DNA from: Leminorella grimontii ATCC 33999 = DSM 5078
GTDB lineage: Bacteria > Pseudomonadota > Gammaproteobacteria > Enterobacterales > Enterobacteriaceae
Assembly (NCBI RefSeq): GCF_000439085.1
Contig: NZ_KE392226.1
Location: forward strand, 75,278-139,277
Direction: 5' to 3'
DNA: 64,000 bases
Both the position numbers and the translations under genes were made by a program. The notes below the pieces were generated by a model. That model had not been told where the DNA came from and did not search any database. It saw only the letters and a program-made list of their open reading frames with translations. Of this stretch, positions 1 to 8,359 are shown one piece after another (position 1 is the stretch's first letter; every line of letters starts with the position of its first letter).

Positions 1-56
1 AGGCAGAGGAACCCGCGTTTATAGCGGACTCGTATTGGCGGATAAAGGCCGAACAC
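1..56 (-). CDS. Possible start of next pilus-operon gene (partial)
   Basis: Directly downstream of the pilin stop on the minus strand there is a GTG at 56-54 preceded by a GGAA-type ribosome binding site, and the frame stays open to the window edge. The 18 visible residues are basic with the beginning of a hydrophobic run, as in the n-region of a signal peptide. Spore-coat-U pilin operons usually continue with further pilins or a chaperone, so such a gene is expected here. Too little is visible to identify it. Confidence 0.25.
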   Translation of the reverse strand, partial: MFGLYPPIRVRYKRGFLC

Positions 57-75
57 TTTTTGCTGTTTCCGGCGG

Positions 76-594
76 CTACCAGCTCACCGTAACCTGTACC
101 GTATCGGTATAGGTGCCGGCGCTGGGTACGTCTTGTGGAGGGACTCGTCCATAAATAGCAAGGTTTTCCTGAGCGCCGGTTGCCGTTCTTGAGACGGTTC
201 CGGTTTTGCTCCACTGCGTGTTGCGTCCGGTATCCTGGTACAGGTTGTAGCTAATGTACTCGGATCCTTTAGCCATACGGCGCTGATCGTCCAGATCGTG
301 GGAGCCTGCCCCGATAAGGATGCTGTAGGGTAACGCGCTGGTGCACTGAATTTGGAGCGCGCCAGCTGTGGTGCTGATGGCTTCGCCATCGAGGCTTTGA
401 GACAGCGTCGCCGTACTGCCGAAGTCCAGCAGACCCATATCGGGGCTGGATGCAGTGACGCCGCCCCCGTTGACGGCACAGCCGTTTGTGATGATTAACT
501 TCACGCCGAGCGTACCGTTGACCTCATCTGCAAATGAAGAAAAAGCAAACAGCGCGGACAGTAAGCCGAGCGCAGGTGCTGGCCATATTTTCAT
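76..594 (-). CDS. Spore coat U (SCPU/Csu-type) pilin subunit
   Basis: This 172-residue secreted protein starts with a Sec signal peptide (basic start, then a hydrophobic stretch ending FSSFA, cleavage near residue 22). The mature part has the SCPU pattern: an early NGCAV cysteine, a DFGS motif, a second cysteine in IQCTS, a central NLYQD stretch and a C-terminal TDTVQVTVSW donor-strand-like end. SCPU proteins are subunits of archaic chaperone-usher pili (Csu in Acinetobacter, Mcu in Myxococcus). The rest of the operon would lie beyond the left edge of the window. Family call is good; which subunit (major or minor) is open. Confidence 0.75.
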   Translation of the reverse strand: MKIWPAPALGLLSALFAFSSFADEVNGTLGVKLIITNGCAVNGGGVTASSPDMGLLDFGSTATLSQSLDGEAISTTAGALQIQCTSALPYSILIGAGSHDLDDQRRMAKGSEYISYNLYQDTGRNTQWSKTGTVSRTATGAQENLAIYGRVPPQDVPSAGTYTDTVQVTVSW

Positions 595-1106
595 GTTGCC
601 ACCTTTAGATAATTTTTAAATCAAACGTGATAAACCAGAGAGACTATATTCAACAATAAATTGTTCATCCTGAGATTTATTCATTCAGGTGGAGATATGA
701 CCCGAACCTTTTAATTCCTCTTTTTAATAACTATAGCGGGGCGGATACGTAATGCCATAAATTCTTTGGTAATTTATTTTTTAATATTAATCATGGGATT
801 ACTGTTTTTCACCTGTACTAATGGCCCATTGTCTTAGCAAGGTTTTATTTATTGTCTATTTTTAAAAGTGGCTTTTTATTAGGAAATAACATCATTGTCT
901 CAATAATAGATCTCGGTATTGACGTTCCTTCATTACGTTATTAGATGCACTAAGATGGATGTGTTTTTATATTTCTTCAATTTTTCTTAATCACACGTGT
1001 TTAACGAATATAAATCTTGCCGCTCTCTTCTCCCGTGTTGCTTTATTGAGTATCATGGCTATTGTCCTCACACTCTCGCGATTAAGCAGGAGGCGGTTGT
1101 CCATCA
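595..1106. other. Gene-free AT-rich divergent intergenic region
   Basis: About 510 bases separate the pilin gene (minus) from frsA (plus). The stretch 640-990 is strongly AT-rich and must hold the pilin promoter and probably the frsA promoter. No convincing coding frame, tRNA or repeat is visible. The AT-richness is typical of H-NS-silenced fimbrial promoters, but no specific site can be proven by eye. Confidence 0.4.
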
Positions 1107-2354
1107 ATGCCAAAATCAAACCTTTCTGAAATATTGTTTAAACCTTCGTTCAAGCATCCGGAAACCTCTACGCTGGTCAAACGCGTAGTTCAGACCGGCG
1201 GCAGCGTTCACTCTTCTCTTGACGGAGAAAGTCAGTCGAACTGGTACCGGATGATCAATAAGGTCGTTTGGGCGTGGCGCGGCGTCGATCCGATTGAGGT
1301 AGAAAACGTGCTGGCGCGCATCGCGGCGTCGACCAACGAGCGCACGAATGAGGCGCTGCTTGATACGGTCGTTGGCTATCGCGGCGGTAACTGGATCTAT
1401 GAGTGGGCTAAGGAAGGTATGATATGGCAGAAAGAGGCGCTCGATCTCGCCTGTAAAGATCCGGCCAAGGCGGGCGCCTGCTGGCTTAAAGCGTGCAGCC
1501 TGTACAGTATCGCCAGCTATCCGCACTTGCGGGGCGACAGGCTGGCGGAGCAGGCCGAGCTGCTGGCCGATCGCGCCTATAGGGAAGCGGCCAACTATCT
1601 TCCCTATGAGCTTAAGTCGATTGATTTTAAGGTCGAAGGCGGCACATTGACCGGTTTTCTGCATCTTCCCGAGGGCGGCAAAGGGCCTTACCCTACGGTG
1701 CTAATGTGCGGGAATCTGGATAACCTGCTTTGCGACTACTCTTCGCTGTTTCGTCAGTATTTGGCGCCCAGCGGCATTGCCATGCTGTGCGTCGATTTGC
1801 CCTCGCTGGGCTTTTCTTCAAAGTGGACCCTGACGGAAGACACCAGCCTGCTGCACCGTCAGGTGCTGAGCCAGCTAAATAGCGTTCCCTGGGTGGACGA
1901 CAGGCGAGTCGTTGCGCTGGGCATCCGGTTCGGCGCCAACGTCGCCGTGCGTCTGGGCTATCTGGAATCCCATCGGCTGCAGGGCGTCGCCTGCATTGGG
2001 CCTATCGTCCACGATCTGTTCACCAACGCACAGAGCCAGGCTAAAACGTCGCTCGTCTATCGCGACATTATCGCCAGCCGCCTGAAGCTGGACTCCACCA
2101 CCGATAACCTGCTGCACAGCGAGCTTAGCCGCTATTCGCTTAAGGTACAGGGCCTGCTTGGCCGCCGCAATCCGCTGCCCATGTGCAGCGTCAACTTTGA
2201 GAACGACGTGATTAGCCCGCAGTCGGAATCCAAGCTCATCGTTTCTTCCAGCGCCGAAGGCAAGCTGATAAACGTCGGCGCGACGCCGCTGCTCGGTAAC
2301 TTAAAAGAGGGGCTGACACAATTGACAGGATGGATCCAACAGAAAATATGTTAA
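1107..2354 (+). CDS. frsA: Esterase FrsA (fermentation-respiration switch protein)
   Basis: The 415-residue product matches FrsA/YafA in length and along its full sequence: an N-terminal helical cap rich in Trp (MINKVVWAWRGVDPIEVE) and a C-terminal alpha/beta-hydrolase domain from about residue 175. The nucleophile-elbow region reads GIRFGAN, as in other FrsA proteins that lack a classical GxSxG. FrsA is a cytosolic esterase that was described as binding unphosphorylated EIIA-Glc and shifting flux between respiration and fermentation. The start has an AGGAGG-type site about 13 bases upstream. It precedes crl exactly as in E. coli. Confidence 0.93.
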   Translation: MPKSNLSEILFKPSFKHPETSTLVKRVVQTGGSVHSSLDGESQSNWYRMINKVVWAWRGVDPIEVENVLARIAASTNERTNEALLDTVVGYRGGNWIYEWAKEGMIWQKEALDLACKDPAKAGACWLKACSLYSIASYPHLRGDRLAEQAELLADRAYREAANYLPYELKSIDFKVEGGTLTGFLHLPEGGKGPYPTVLMCGNLDNLLCDYSSLFRQYLAPSGIAMLCVDLPSLGFSSKWTLTEDTSLLHRQVLSQLNSVPWVDDRRVVALGIRFGANVAVRLGYLESHRLQGVACIGPIVHDLFTNAQSQAKTSLVYRDIIASRLKLDSTTDNLLHSELSRYSLKVQGLLGRRNPLPMCSVNFENDVISPQSESKLIVSSSAEGKLINVGATPLLGNLKEGLTQLTGWIQQKIC

Positions 2355-2443
2355 CATAGTGTTATTTTCCGCGCGTCGTTTGGGTACGTCAGCGCGGCCA
2401 AATACGCGAAAGATGATATACATCCAATAACAGGGGCAACGCG

Positions 2444-2815
2444 ATGCTGTTACCAAATGGTCATTCAAGAAGTCGGTTGATGAAAGAGTTTGTTAGCCTG
2501 GGGCCGTACATTAGGGAAGCTCAGAGTAAAGGGCATCGCTACTTTTTTGACTGTTTGGCGGTCTGCGTAAGCAGCAAGCCCGCGCCGGAAAAGAGAGAGT
2601 TCTGGGGCTGGTGGATGGAGCTGGAAGCCGACGAGCAGGGATTTACCTACCGCTGTCAGGTTGGGCTGTATGATAAAGCCGGCGACTGGCAGGCTAAGGC
2701 GATTAAAGACGCCGCGGTGATGTCTGAAATTGACAGCAACCTGAAGGTTTTCCAACAGCGCCTGAACGACTATCTCTCCTCGCTAAACCTGACGCTTCGT
2801 CCGGCAGAACGCTAG
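2444..2815 (+). CDS. crl: Sigma factor-binding protein Crl
   Basis: The 123-residue protein has the Crl landmarks: LGPYIRE near the N-terminus, the FFDCLAVCV segment, KPAPEKREFWGWWMELE, and VGLYDKAGDW. Crl binds the stationary-phase sigma factor RpoS and promotes its assembly with core RNA polymerase, raising expression of RpoS genes such as curli. It is about ten residues shorter at the C-terminus than E. coli Crl, a region that is not conserved. The frsA-crl order is the usual one; the porin gene phoE that follows crl in E. coli is not present. Confidence 0.93.
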   Translation: MLLPNGHSRSRLMKEFVSLGPYIREAQSKGHRYFFDCLAVCVSSKPAPEKREFWGWWMELEADEQGFTYRCQVGLYDKAGDWQAKAIKDAAVMSEIDSNLKVFQQRLNDYLSSLNLTLRPAER

Positions 2816-3007
2816 GGGCTCGCGCCCTAAAATGCGCCCTTGCGCTCGCCGCTTTAAAACGCCGGGCGCGAGGGGAAACGCCGCCATTCTCCTCCCTGTC
2901 GAGGATTTTTATCGATAATCTCATGCTGCCTGTTGGCATAATGCGTTACACCTGCTAAAAAGGTCTTCACTCTTTATTTTCTTGGTGTTAATGACGGCAG
3001 AATAACT

Positions 3008-4111
3008 ATGAATAACGGCCAAACGCTGGTTGTCAAGCTGGGTACCAGCGTATTAACGGGCGGTTCGCTTCGCTTGAACCGCGCCCATATCCTTGAATTG
3101 GTTCGCCAGTGCGCTCAGCTTCATGCGCAGGGACATCGCATTATTATCGTAACTTCCGGCGCGATCGCTGCGGGAAGGGAACACCTGAACTATCCGGAAC
3201 TTCCGGCAACCATCGCGTCCAAGCAGCTTCTGGCGGCGGTCGGGCAGAGCCGCCTGATCCAGCTTTGGGAGCAGCTGTTTTCTATTTACGGCATAAACAT
3301 CGGTCAGATGTTGCTGACCCGCGCCGATCTGGAGGACAGGGAGCGCTTTCTCAACGCCCGCGATATGCTGCAGGCGCTGTTGGATAACGGCATTATCCCC
3401 GTCATTAACGAAAACGACGCCGTCGCTACGGCGGAAATCAAGGTGGGCGATAACGACAACCTGTCTGCGCTGGCGGCCATCCTCGGCGAGGCCGACAAGC
3501 TGCTGCTGCTGACCGACCAGCCGGGGCTATTTACCGCCGATCCCCGCGCCAATCCTGATGCGGAACTTATCAGAGAAGTGCACAGCATCGACAGCGCGCT
3601 TAAGGCGATTGCCGGCGACAGCGTCTCTGGGTTGGGTACGGGCGGCATGGCCACCAAGCTTCAGGCCGCGGACGTCGCGGGCAGGGCGGGCATTGAGGTG
3701 GTAATCGCCGCGGGCAGCAAATCCGGCGTCATCGTCGACGTTATCAATAACGTTTCCGTCGGCACCCGCTTTCACGCACAGGTTTCTCCGCTGGAAAACC
3801 GCAAGCGCTGGATATTCGGCGCGCCGCCGGCCGGCGAGGTCAACATCGACGACGGCGCCGTAGTGGCCATTTTAGAACGCGGAAGTTCGCTGCTGCCTAA
3901 GGGCATTAAAGAAGTGAAGGGGAACTTCTCTCGCGGCGAAGTGATCCGCATTCGCGATAAAAGCGGCCGCGATCTGGCGCACGGCGTTGCGCGCTACAAC
4001 AGCGATGCGTTAAGAATGATAGCCGGGCATCACTCCCAGCAGATTGACGACATTCTGGGGTATGAATACGGCCCGGTCGCTGTCCATCGCGACGACATGA
4101 TAGTCAACTAG
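3008..4111 (+). CDS. proB: Glutamate 5-kinase
   Basis: ProB phosphorylates L-glutamate to gamma-glutamyl phosphate, the first and feedback-inhibited step of proline synthesis. The 367 residues comprise an amino acid kinase domain ([13 protein letters not shown] at the N-terminus, [32 protein letters not shown]) and a C-terminal PUA domain from about residue 275 ([15 protein letters not shown]). Length equals that of E. coli ProB. The gene is followed after 12 bases by proA, so the two form an operon and the unstable intermediate can be passed on directly. The Shine-Dalgarno sequence is weak. Confidence 0.97.
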   Translation: MNNGQTLVVKLGTSVLTGGSLRLNRAHILELVRQCAQLHAQGHRIIIVTSGAIAAGREHLNYPELPATIASKQLLAAVGQSRLIQLWEQLFSIYGINIGQMLLTRADLEDRERFLNARDMLQALLDNGIIPVINENDAVATAEIKVGDNDNLSALAAILGEADKLLLLTDQPGLFTADPRANPDAELIREVHSIDSALKAIAGDSVSGLGTGGMATKLQAADVAGRAGIEVVIAAGSKSGVIVDVINNVSVGTRFHAQVSPLENRKRWIFGAPPAGEVNIDDGAVVAILERGSSLLPKGIKEVKGNFSRGEVIRIRDKSGRDLAHGVARYNSDALRMIAGHHSQQIDDILGYEYGPVAVHRDDMIVN

Positions 4112-4123
4112 GAGAAGTAGCCA

Positions 4124-5374
4124 ATGTTAGAACAAATGGGTATTGCAGCCAAAAAGGCCTCCTGGCAGCTGGCGCTGTTAAGCTCGGCGAAAAAGAATCA
4201 GGCGTTGGCCGTTATGGCGGATACGCTGGAGGCGAACAGCGACGTCATTCTGGCGGCAAATGAAAAAGACGTCGACAGCGCAAGACAGGCGGGATTAACC
4301 GAAGCTATGATAGACCGCCTGCTGCTGACGCCTTCCCGACTGGCGGGCATTGCCAACGACGTTCGCCACGTTTACCGCCTGACCGACCCAGTGGGGCACG
4401 TCATCGATGGTTCACTGCTCGACAGCGGGCTAAATCTTCAGCGCCGCCGCGTTCCACTCGGCGTGGTGGGCGTGATTTACGAGTCCCGCCCCAACGTGAC
4501 GATAGACGTCGCCTCGCTGTGCCTGAAAACCGGCAACGCGGTTATCCTGCGCGGCGGCAAGGAGACGGTTAACACCAATCAGGCGATGGTGGAAGTGATT
4601 CAACTGGCGCTGAAGAAGTGCGGGCTGCCTGCCGCGGCCGTTCAGTCTATCGATAACCCGGACCGTGCGCTCATCAACGAGCTGCTTAAGCTCGATCGCT
4701 ATGTCGATATGATCATTCCCCGGGGCGGCGCCGGGTTGCATAAGCTTTGCAAAGAGAACTCCACGATTCCGGTGATTGTCGGTGGGATTGGCGTGTGCCA
4801 CACTTTTGTCGACGAGACGGCCGACGTCGATAAGGCGCTGACGGTGATTGAAAATGCGAAAACCCAGCGCCCTAGTACCTGCAATACGCTGGAGACCCTG
4901 CTGGTGCAGCGCTCGATAGCGTCTTCCTTCCTGCCGCGCCTGAGTGAAAAAATGGTCTCCTGCGGCGTGACGCTGCACGCAACGCCGGAAGCCCAAATGC
5001 ACCTGTCAGGCCCTGCGAAGGTGGTTGCGCTTAACGAGGAAGAGCTGAATAACGAATGGCTGTCTTTAGATCTCAACGTCGTTATCGTTGAGGGGATTGA
5101 CGAAGCTATCGAGCACATCCGTGAACACGGCAGCGCTCACTCAGATGCCATCCTGACCCGCTCTTTGCTTAACGCGGAACGCTTTGTAAATGAGGTGGAC
5201 TCCGCAGCGGTGTATGTTAACGCCAGCACGCGCTTTACCGACGGTGGGCAGTTTGGGTTAGGGGCCGAAGTGGCCGTGAGCACCCAGAAGCTGCACGCTC
5301 GCGGCCCGATGGGGCTTGAAGCGTTAACGACCTATAAGTGGATAGGCTACGGCGACGATTTGGTTCGTCGCTAA
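4124..5374 (+). CDS. proA: Gamma-glutamyl phosphate reductase
   Basis: ProA reduces gamma-glutamyl phosphate with NADPH to glutamate-5-semialdehyde, which cyclises on the way to proline. The 416-residue protein has the aldehyde-dehydrogenase fold, including [21 protein letters not shown] and IPRGGAGLH, and the catalytic cysteine at about residue 253 in RPSTCNTLE. It is preceded by an AGGAGA ribosome binding site only 12 bases after proB. A strong terminator follows the stop codon. In E. coli the threonine tRNA gene thrW lies next; none is seen here. Confidence 0.97.
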   Translation: MLEQMGIAAKKASWQLALLSSAKKNQALAVMADTLEANSDVILAANEKDVDSARQAGLTEAMIDRLLLTPSRLAGIANDVRHVYRLTDPVGHVIDGSLLDSGLNLQRRRVPLGVVGVIYESRPNVTIDVASLCLKTGNAVILRGGKETVNTNQAMVEVIQLALKKCGLPAAAVQSIDNPDRALINELLKLDRYVDMIIPRGGAGLHKLCKENSTIPVIVGGIGVCHTFVDETADVDKALTVIENAKTQRPSTCNTLETLLVQRSIASSFLPRLSEKMVSCGVTLHATPEAQMHLSGPAKVVALNEEELNNEWLSLDLNVVIVEGIDEAIEHIREHGSAHSDAILTRSLLNAERFVNEVDSAAVYVNASTRFTDGGQFGLGAEVAVSTQKLHARGPMGLEALTTYKWIGYGDDLVRR

Positions 5375-5390
5375 GCGATAAAGGCGTTTA

Positions 5391-5420
5391 ACGGCGGCCA
5401 AGGCCGCCGTTTGTGTTTTA
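5391..5420 (+). terminator. Rho-independent terminator of proBA
   Basis: A perfect 9-bp stem ACGGCGGCC / GGCCGCCGT with a two-base spacer (effectively a shorter stem with a hexaloop) is followed by TTGTGTTTT. It lies 17 bases after the proA stop. Confidence 0.85.
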
Positions 5421-6098
5421 CGATGGGGCAGCCGTTGGGTTCGTTTCTCGTCTGGTCGTGTTTAAATCGGCATTTTGCTATCGATGTGTTGATTAATTTC
5501 TGTTTGCTATATTTATCTTTTTATTCTTAAAAACAATGATGGCTCGACAGATTGAACTGTATCAAATCTGTTGTTTTCGCTTGGCCATATCAGATGACGT
5601 TTTTATGAATACTCTGTTTTATACTAATAGGCCATTTAGTTATTTTTTTAATTTTATTTTCTTAAACAAGTGGCGTCTTACTCAAGTCGACCCTGTATCC
5701 GCTTATCTTTTCCGTAAAAGCCAAACCTGAATATAATTAATTATTTCTGATTGTTACTCATAATTAGATCATTAGATTGATTGAAACCTGATAATTGGAG
5801 TATTTATCTGTAGTTTTATGTTTTTTATAATGTATATATTATATAAATGAATTTTTCGATCTAATTTATCTATTTTGACTTTTTTATGGCAAAATCAAAG
5901 CCTCTGTTTAAGACTATAATCTTAAATGGATTAGCTTCTTTAAGAATATTAATGCCGCACTTTACTTTATGTTCTGGTAGTTGTTAGGTGGAAGAAAAAT
6001 AAGTGCTATTTACTCTCAGAGAATTATTGATTGAATAGGGGTTGTTTTTCTTTCTTGTGATCGCCGCTTTGAAAAGCCATTTTATTAGGGAATAATAA
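5421..6098. other. Gene-free AT-rich region
   Basis: About 680 bases between the proA terminator and the small zinc-ribbon gene. It is far more AT-rich than its surroundings, with many runs of T and A. A 64-codon open frame at 5536-5730 has no ribosome binding site and a composition that follows the AT bias, so I do not regard it as a gene. No tRNA cloverleaf is visible although tRNA-Thr is encoded at this place in E. coli. The composition suggests horizontally acquired or decayed DNA. Confidence 0.4.
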
Positions 6099-6284
6099 TT
6101 GAACCTACTTATGGACTATATGCACTTATTAAAACGAAAGGAAAAGCCGGCCTGTCGGCACTGTGGGCTGGTATCTGACGTTCGTTTGCATGGAAAAGCC
6201 AAATCTGGAATGACGCGTTATCGCTGCATGGCGTGTAAAAAAAGTTTTCAGCTTAAGTACATCTATGGCGCTTATAAAGAGTGA
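6099..6284 (+). CDS. Stand-alone IS1 InsA-like zinc-ribbon protein
   Basis: The 61-residue basic protein carries a Cys4 zinc ribbon, C19-x2-C22 and C43-x2-C46, followed by KSFQLKYIYGAYK. The arrangement closely follows the N-terminal zinc-binding domain of the IS1 InsA protein (C-x2-C ... [20 protein letters not shown]). The helix-turn-helix half of InsA, the InsB transposase and IS1 ends are all absent, so it is not an intact insertion sequence. The start is probably TTG at 6099, which has an AGGG box at the right spacing; ATG codons at 6111 and 6120 have none. A paralogue lies at 28210-28443. A role as a small DNA-binding protein is inference. Confidence 0.6.
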   Translation: MNLLMDYMHLLKRKEKPACRHCGLVSDVRLHGKAKSGMTRYRCMACKKSFQLKYIYGAYKE

Positions 6285-6308
6285 AATAACGGTATAAGGC
6301 TGACTATA

Positions 6309-6345
6309 GAGCCCGCCGCCATTGGCGGGCTCTGGCGATCTTTTA
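6309..6345 (+). terminator. Terminator after zinc-ribbon gene
   Basis: A 9-bp perfect stem GAGCCCGCC / GGCGGGCTC with a six-base loop (6309-6332) is followed a few bases later by TTTT. It may work in both directions, since the lipoprotein gene converges from the right. Confidence 0.6.
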
Positions 6346-6380
6346 CGACGCTTGATTTTGGCGGTGTCTCGGCATATAGC

Positions 6381-6671
6381 CTAATAGTTGCTGTAGCCCT
6401 TTGCCTTCATGCATTCACCCACCTTATCAACCTGCTGCTGTTCCTTCACCAAAAGGCTGTTTATTGCCTCATCGGTACCGCCTCCGTCAATGACGTCGAG
6501 GTGATAGCTGGAATTGGCTGACGCTCTGCTTTCCTCTTCGCACTGAATTCTGTCCGCGTTGGCCGATTCTGCGGAGGTACCTTCCTTTGACCAGTTGCCG
6601 ACGGTTGGCGAGCTGCTACAGCCGGCCAGCATAAACAGAGAGAATAGAGAAATTGCCATTGCCTTTTTCAT
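6381..6671 (-). CDS. Small outer/inner membrane lipoprotein of unknown function
   Basis: The 96-residue protein begins MKKAMAISLFSLFMLAGCSSS, a lipoprotein signal peptide with an LAGC lipobox, so Cys17 should become the lipidated N-terminus; the Ser residues after it favour outer-membrane sorting. The ATG at 6671 is chosen over an in-frame codon at 6686 because GGAG precedes it by seven bases and the signal peptide then starts normally. The mature part is polar with two further cysteines (QCEEE and ECMKAKGY) that could form a disulfide. No family was recognised beyond lipoprotein. Confidence 0.7.
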   Translation of the reverse strand: MKKAMAISLFSLFMLAGCSSSPTVGNWSKEGTSAESANADRIQCEEESRASANSSYHLDVIDGGGTDEAINSLLVKEQQQVDKVGECMKAKGYSNY

Positions 6672-6785
6672 AGTTGCTCCGCGCACTGTAGTAAGTTTCC
6701 AAATGTAGCTTAATCATAGCTGATTATGGCCGCTTATATTTGGTTGCAAAGTAACAACTATAGAAACTTTTTGCAAAGATGTGGC

Positions 6786-7418
6786 TTATCTTCTCGCCTC
6801 AAACGCCATCCTAACGGCAAGGCCCGCCAATACGCCGCCCATTAGCCAACGTTGAACCAGGATCCAGGCGGGGCGGCCGGTTAAAAACTTGGCGATGTAG
6901 GCTGCGCTAATCGCGATAGCGGCATTTATGGTAATGCTGGTGACAATCTGAATGGAGCCTAAGATCAACGATTGAGTCATCACGCTGCCGTGGGCCGGCG
7001 TAATGAACTGCGGCAACAAGGAAAGGTACATAATGGCGATTTTGGGATTAAGCAGGTTAGTCACCAGTCCCATCATAAACAGCTTTTTGGGCCCGTCTTT
7101 GGGCAGGTCGCGCACCTGAAACGGCGAAACGCCGCCGGGCTTTATCGCCTGCCAGGCTAAATACAATAGGTAAATCACGCCGCCAAAGCACAGGGCTTCA
7201 TAAGCGTAAGGGACTGCCAGCATCAGCGTCGTAATGCCCGCCGCGGCGCAGAAAAGGTAAAAAACGAATCCCAAGGCAACGCCAATCAGAGAGATGAGCC
7301 CCGCGGTTCTTCCCTGAGACAGCGAGCGAGAAACGAGATAGAGCATATTGGGGCCGGGCGTTAAGGCCATGCCGAGCGACAGCAGGGAAAAAGCGATAAG
7401 CTGGGACGAATCCGGCAT
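6786..7418 (-). CDS. LysE/RhtB family amino acid exporter
   Basis: This 210-residue inner-membrane protein has six predicted hydrophobic segments and the family signature near the N-terminus, MALTPGPNMLYLVSRSLSQG, followed by GVALGF and later LLNPKIAIMYLSLLPQF. LysE/RhtB proteins export amino acids such as homoserine, threonine, lysine or leucine; the substrate cannot be told from sequence. It is transcribed separately from ynfA, with about 100 bases between them. No regulator gene is adjacent. Confidence 0.88.
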   Translation of the reverse strand: MPDSSQLIAFSLLSLGMALTPGPNMLYLVSRSLSQGRTAGLISLIGVALGFVFYLFCAAAGITTLMLAVPYAYEALCFGGVIYLLYLAWQAIKPGGVSPFQVRDLPKDGPKKLFMMGLVTNLLNPKIAIMYLSLLPQFITPAHGSVMTQSLILGSIQIVTSITINAAIAISAAYIAKFLTGRPAWILVQRWLMGGVLAGLAVRMAFEARR

Positions 7419-7516
7419 GGGAGATCCTTAAGTATGAAGTGGCTCGTTTTCAAACTTATAGCGGATTTCCCACGCTTTTTTTGATGTAACAATCACAAAC
7501 TTAAGGTTTACCTGCC

Positions 7517-7840
7517 TTAGGCGCGCCAGCCGCTGATAATAATCAGCGCGCCGCACGCGACGACGGCTGCGCCCAGCCAGTCGTAGGTTGACAGCCTTAC
7601 GCCATCGACCCAGCGCAGCCACACTAAAGCGGTGGCGACATAGATGCCGCCATAGGCGGCGTAGACGCGTCCGCTGGCGGCAGGGTGCAGGCTTAAAAGC
7701 CAGACGAACAGCATTAGGCTTCCCGCTGCGGGAAAAAGCAGCCATGCGGATGCGCCTTTCCTAAGCCAAAGCCAGGGTAAAAAGCAGCCGATGATTTCCG
7801 CCAGCGCGGTGGCGACAAACAGCAAAACCGTTTTTATCAT
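7517..7840 (-). CDS. ynfA: YnfA-type small multidrug resistance-like membrane protein
   Basis: The 107-residue protein has four membrane segments and the UPF0060/YnfA signature, for example [16 protein letters not shown] near the start and [16 protein letters not shown] in the third segment. YnfA proteins resemble small multidrug resistance transporters and work as dimers. The gene begins six bases after the ogt-like stop codon, so it is the third gene of an operon with the alkylation-repair genes; why a transporter would be co-expressed with DNA repair is not known. Confidence 0.9.
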   Translation of the reverse strand: MIKTVLLFVATALAEIIGCFLPWLWLRKGASAWLLFPAAGSLMLFVWLLSLHPAASGRVYAAYGGIYVATALVWLRWVDGVRLSTYDWLGAAVVACGALIIISGWRA

Positions 7841-7846
7841 GGCGGA

Positions 7847-8359
7847 TTACTGCGCTCCTTTCTCGAAGTTCAGCAGCTTTTCTTTAATGGCAATACCGCC
7901 CTCATATCCCGTCAGAGAACCGTCCGAACCGATGACACGATGGCAGGGAACGATCAGGCTGATAGGGTTGGTGCCGTTGGCTCTCCCCACCGCGCGCACC
8001 GCTTTGGGGTTGCCAATGCGCTCCGCTAACGTACGATAGGTGATGGTTTCGCCGATTGGAATGCGGCACAGCTCCTGCCAGACGCGCATTTGAAAGGGCG
8101 TGCCGTTTAACGCAATGGGGAGATCGAACGTGCGGCGCTCGCCCCGTTGATACTGTTGGATCTGCTCTGCGACGAAGGCAATGCGCTTATCGCAGCGTTC
8201 AATGCCGTGCTGCTGCGCGTAGTCTTTGTCGTGTTCCAGATGAAAAGAGAGCCTGACCAACTGGCCGTCATCGTTAATCCAAGCAATTAGCGGACCAAAT
8301 CGACTTTCTATCAGGCCAAAAGCGACCGCGTTGCGCAGGGGTTTATTACTCTGTTGCAT
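7847..8359 (-). CDS. ogt: Methylated-DNA--protein-cysteine methyltransferase (Ogt type)
   Basis: The 170-residue protein removes alkyl groups from O6-alkylguanine in a single-turnover transfer to its own cysteine. The active-site motif is IVPCHRVIG with Cys139; TYRTLAERIGNPKAVRAVGRANG is the conserved DNA-binding helix-turn-helix and arginine-finger segment. The gene overlaps the end of the upstream Ada-AlkA fusion by 14 bases, so translation is coupled. The fusion protein lacks this methyltransferase domain, and this gene supplies it in trans. Whether it is E. coli ogt by descent or a detached Ada C-terminal half is open. Confidence 0.92.
   Translation of the reverse strand: MQQSNKPLRNAVAFGLIESRFGPLIAWINDDGQLVRLSFHLEHDKDYAQQHGIERCDKRIAFVAEQIQQYQRGERRTFDLPIALNGTPFQMRVWQELCRIPIGETITYRTLAERIGNPKAVRAVGRANGTNPISLIVPCHRVIGSDGSLTGYEGGIAIKEKLLNFEKGAQ

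Noticed and set aside
997-1188. 63-codon plus-strand frame before frsA
   Set aside because: It overlaps the start of frsA in another frame and has no support as a gene.
5421-5520. tRNA-Thr (thrW), expected after proA in E. coli
   Set aside because: No cloverleaf-like sequence or T-arm motif is present.
5536-5730. 64-codon plus-strand frame in the AT-rich gap after proA
   Set aside because: No ribosome binding site, Phe-rich composition that follows the T-rich DNA, and no recognisable domain.
6000-6300. Intact IS1 element around the zinc-ribbon gene
   Set aside because: No InsB frame, no helix-turn-helix half of InsA and no IS1 terminal inverted repeats.
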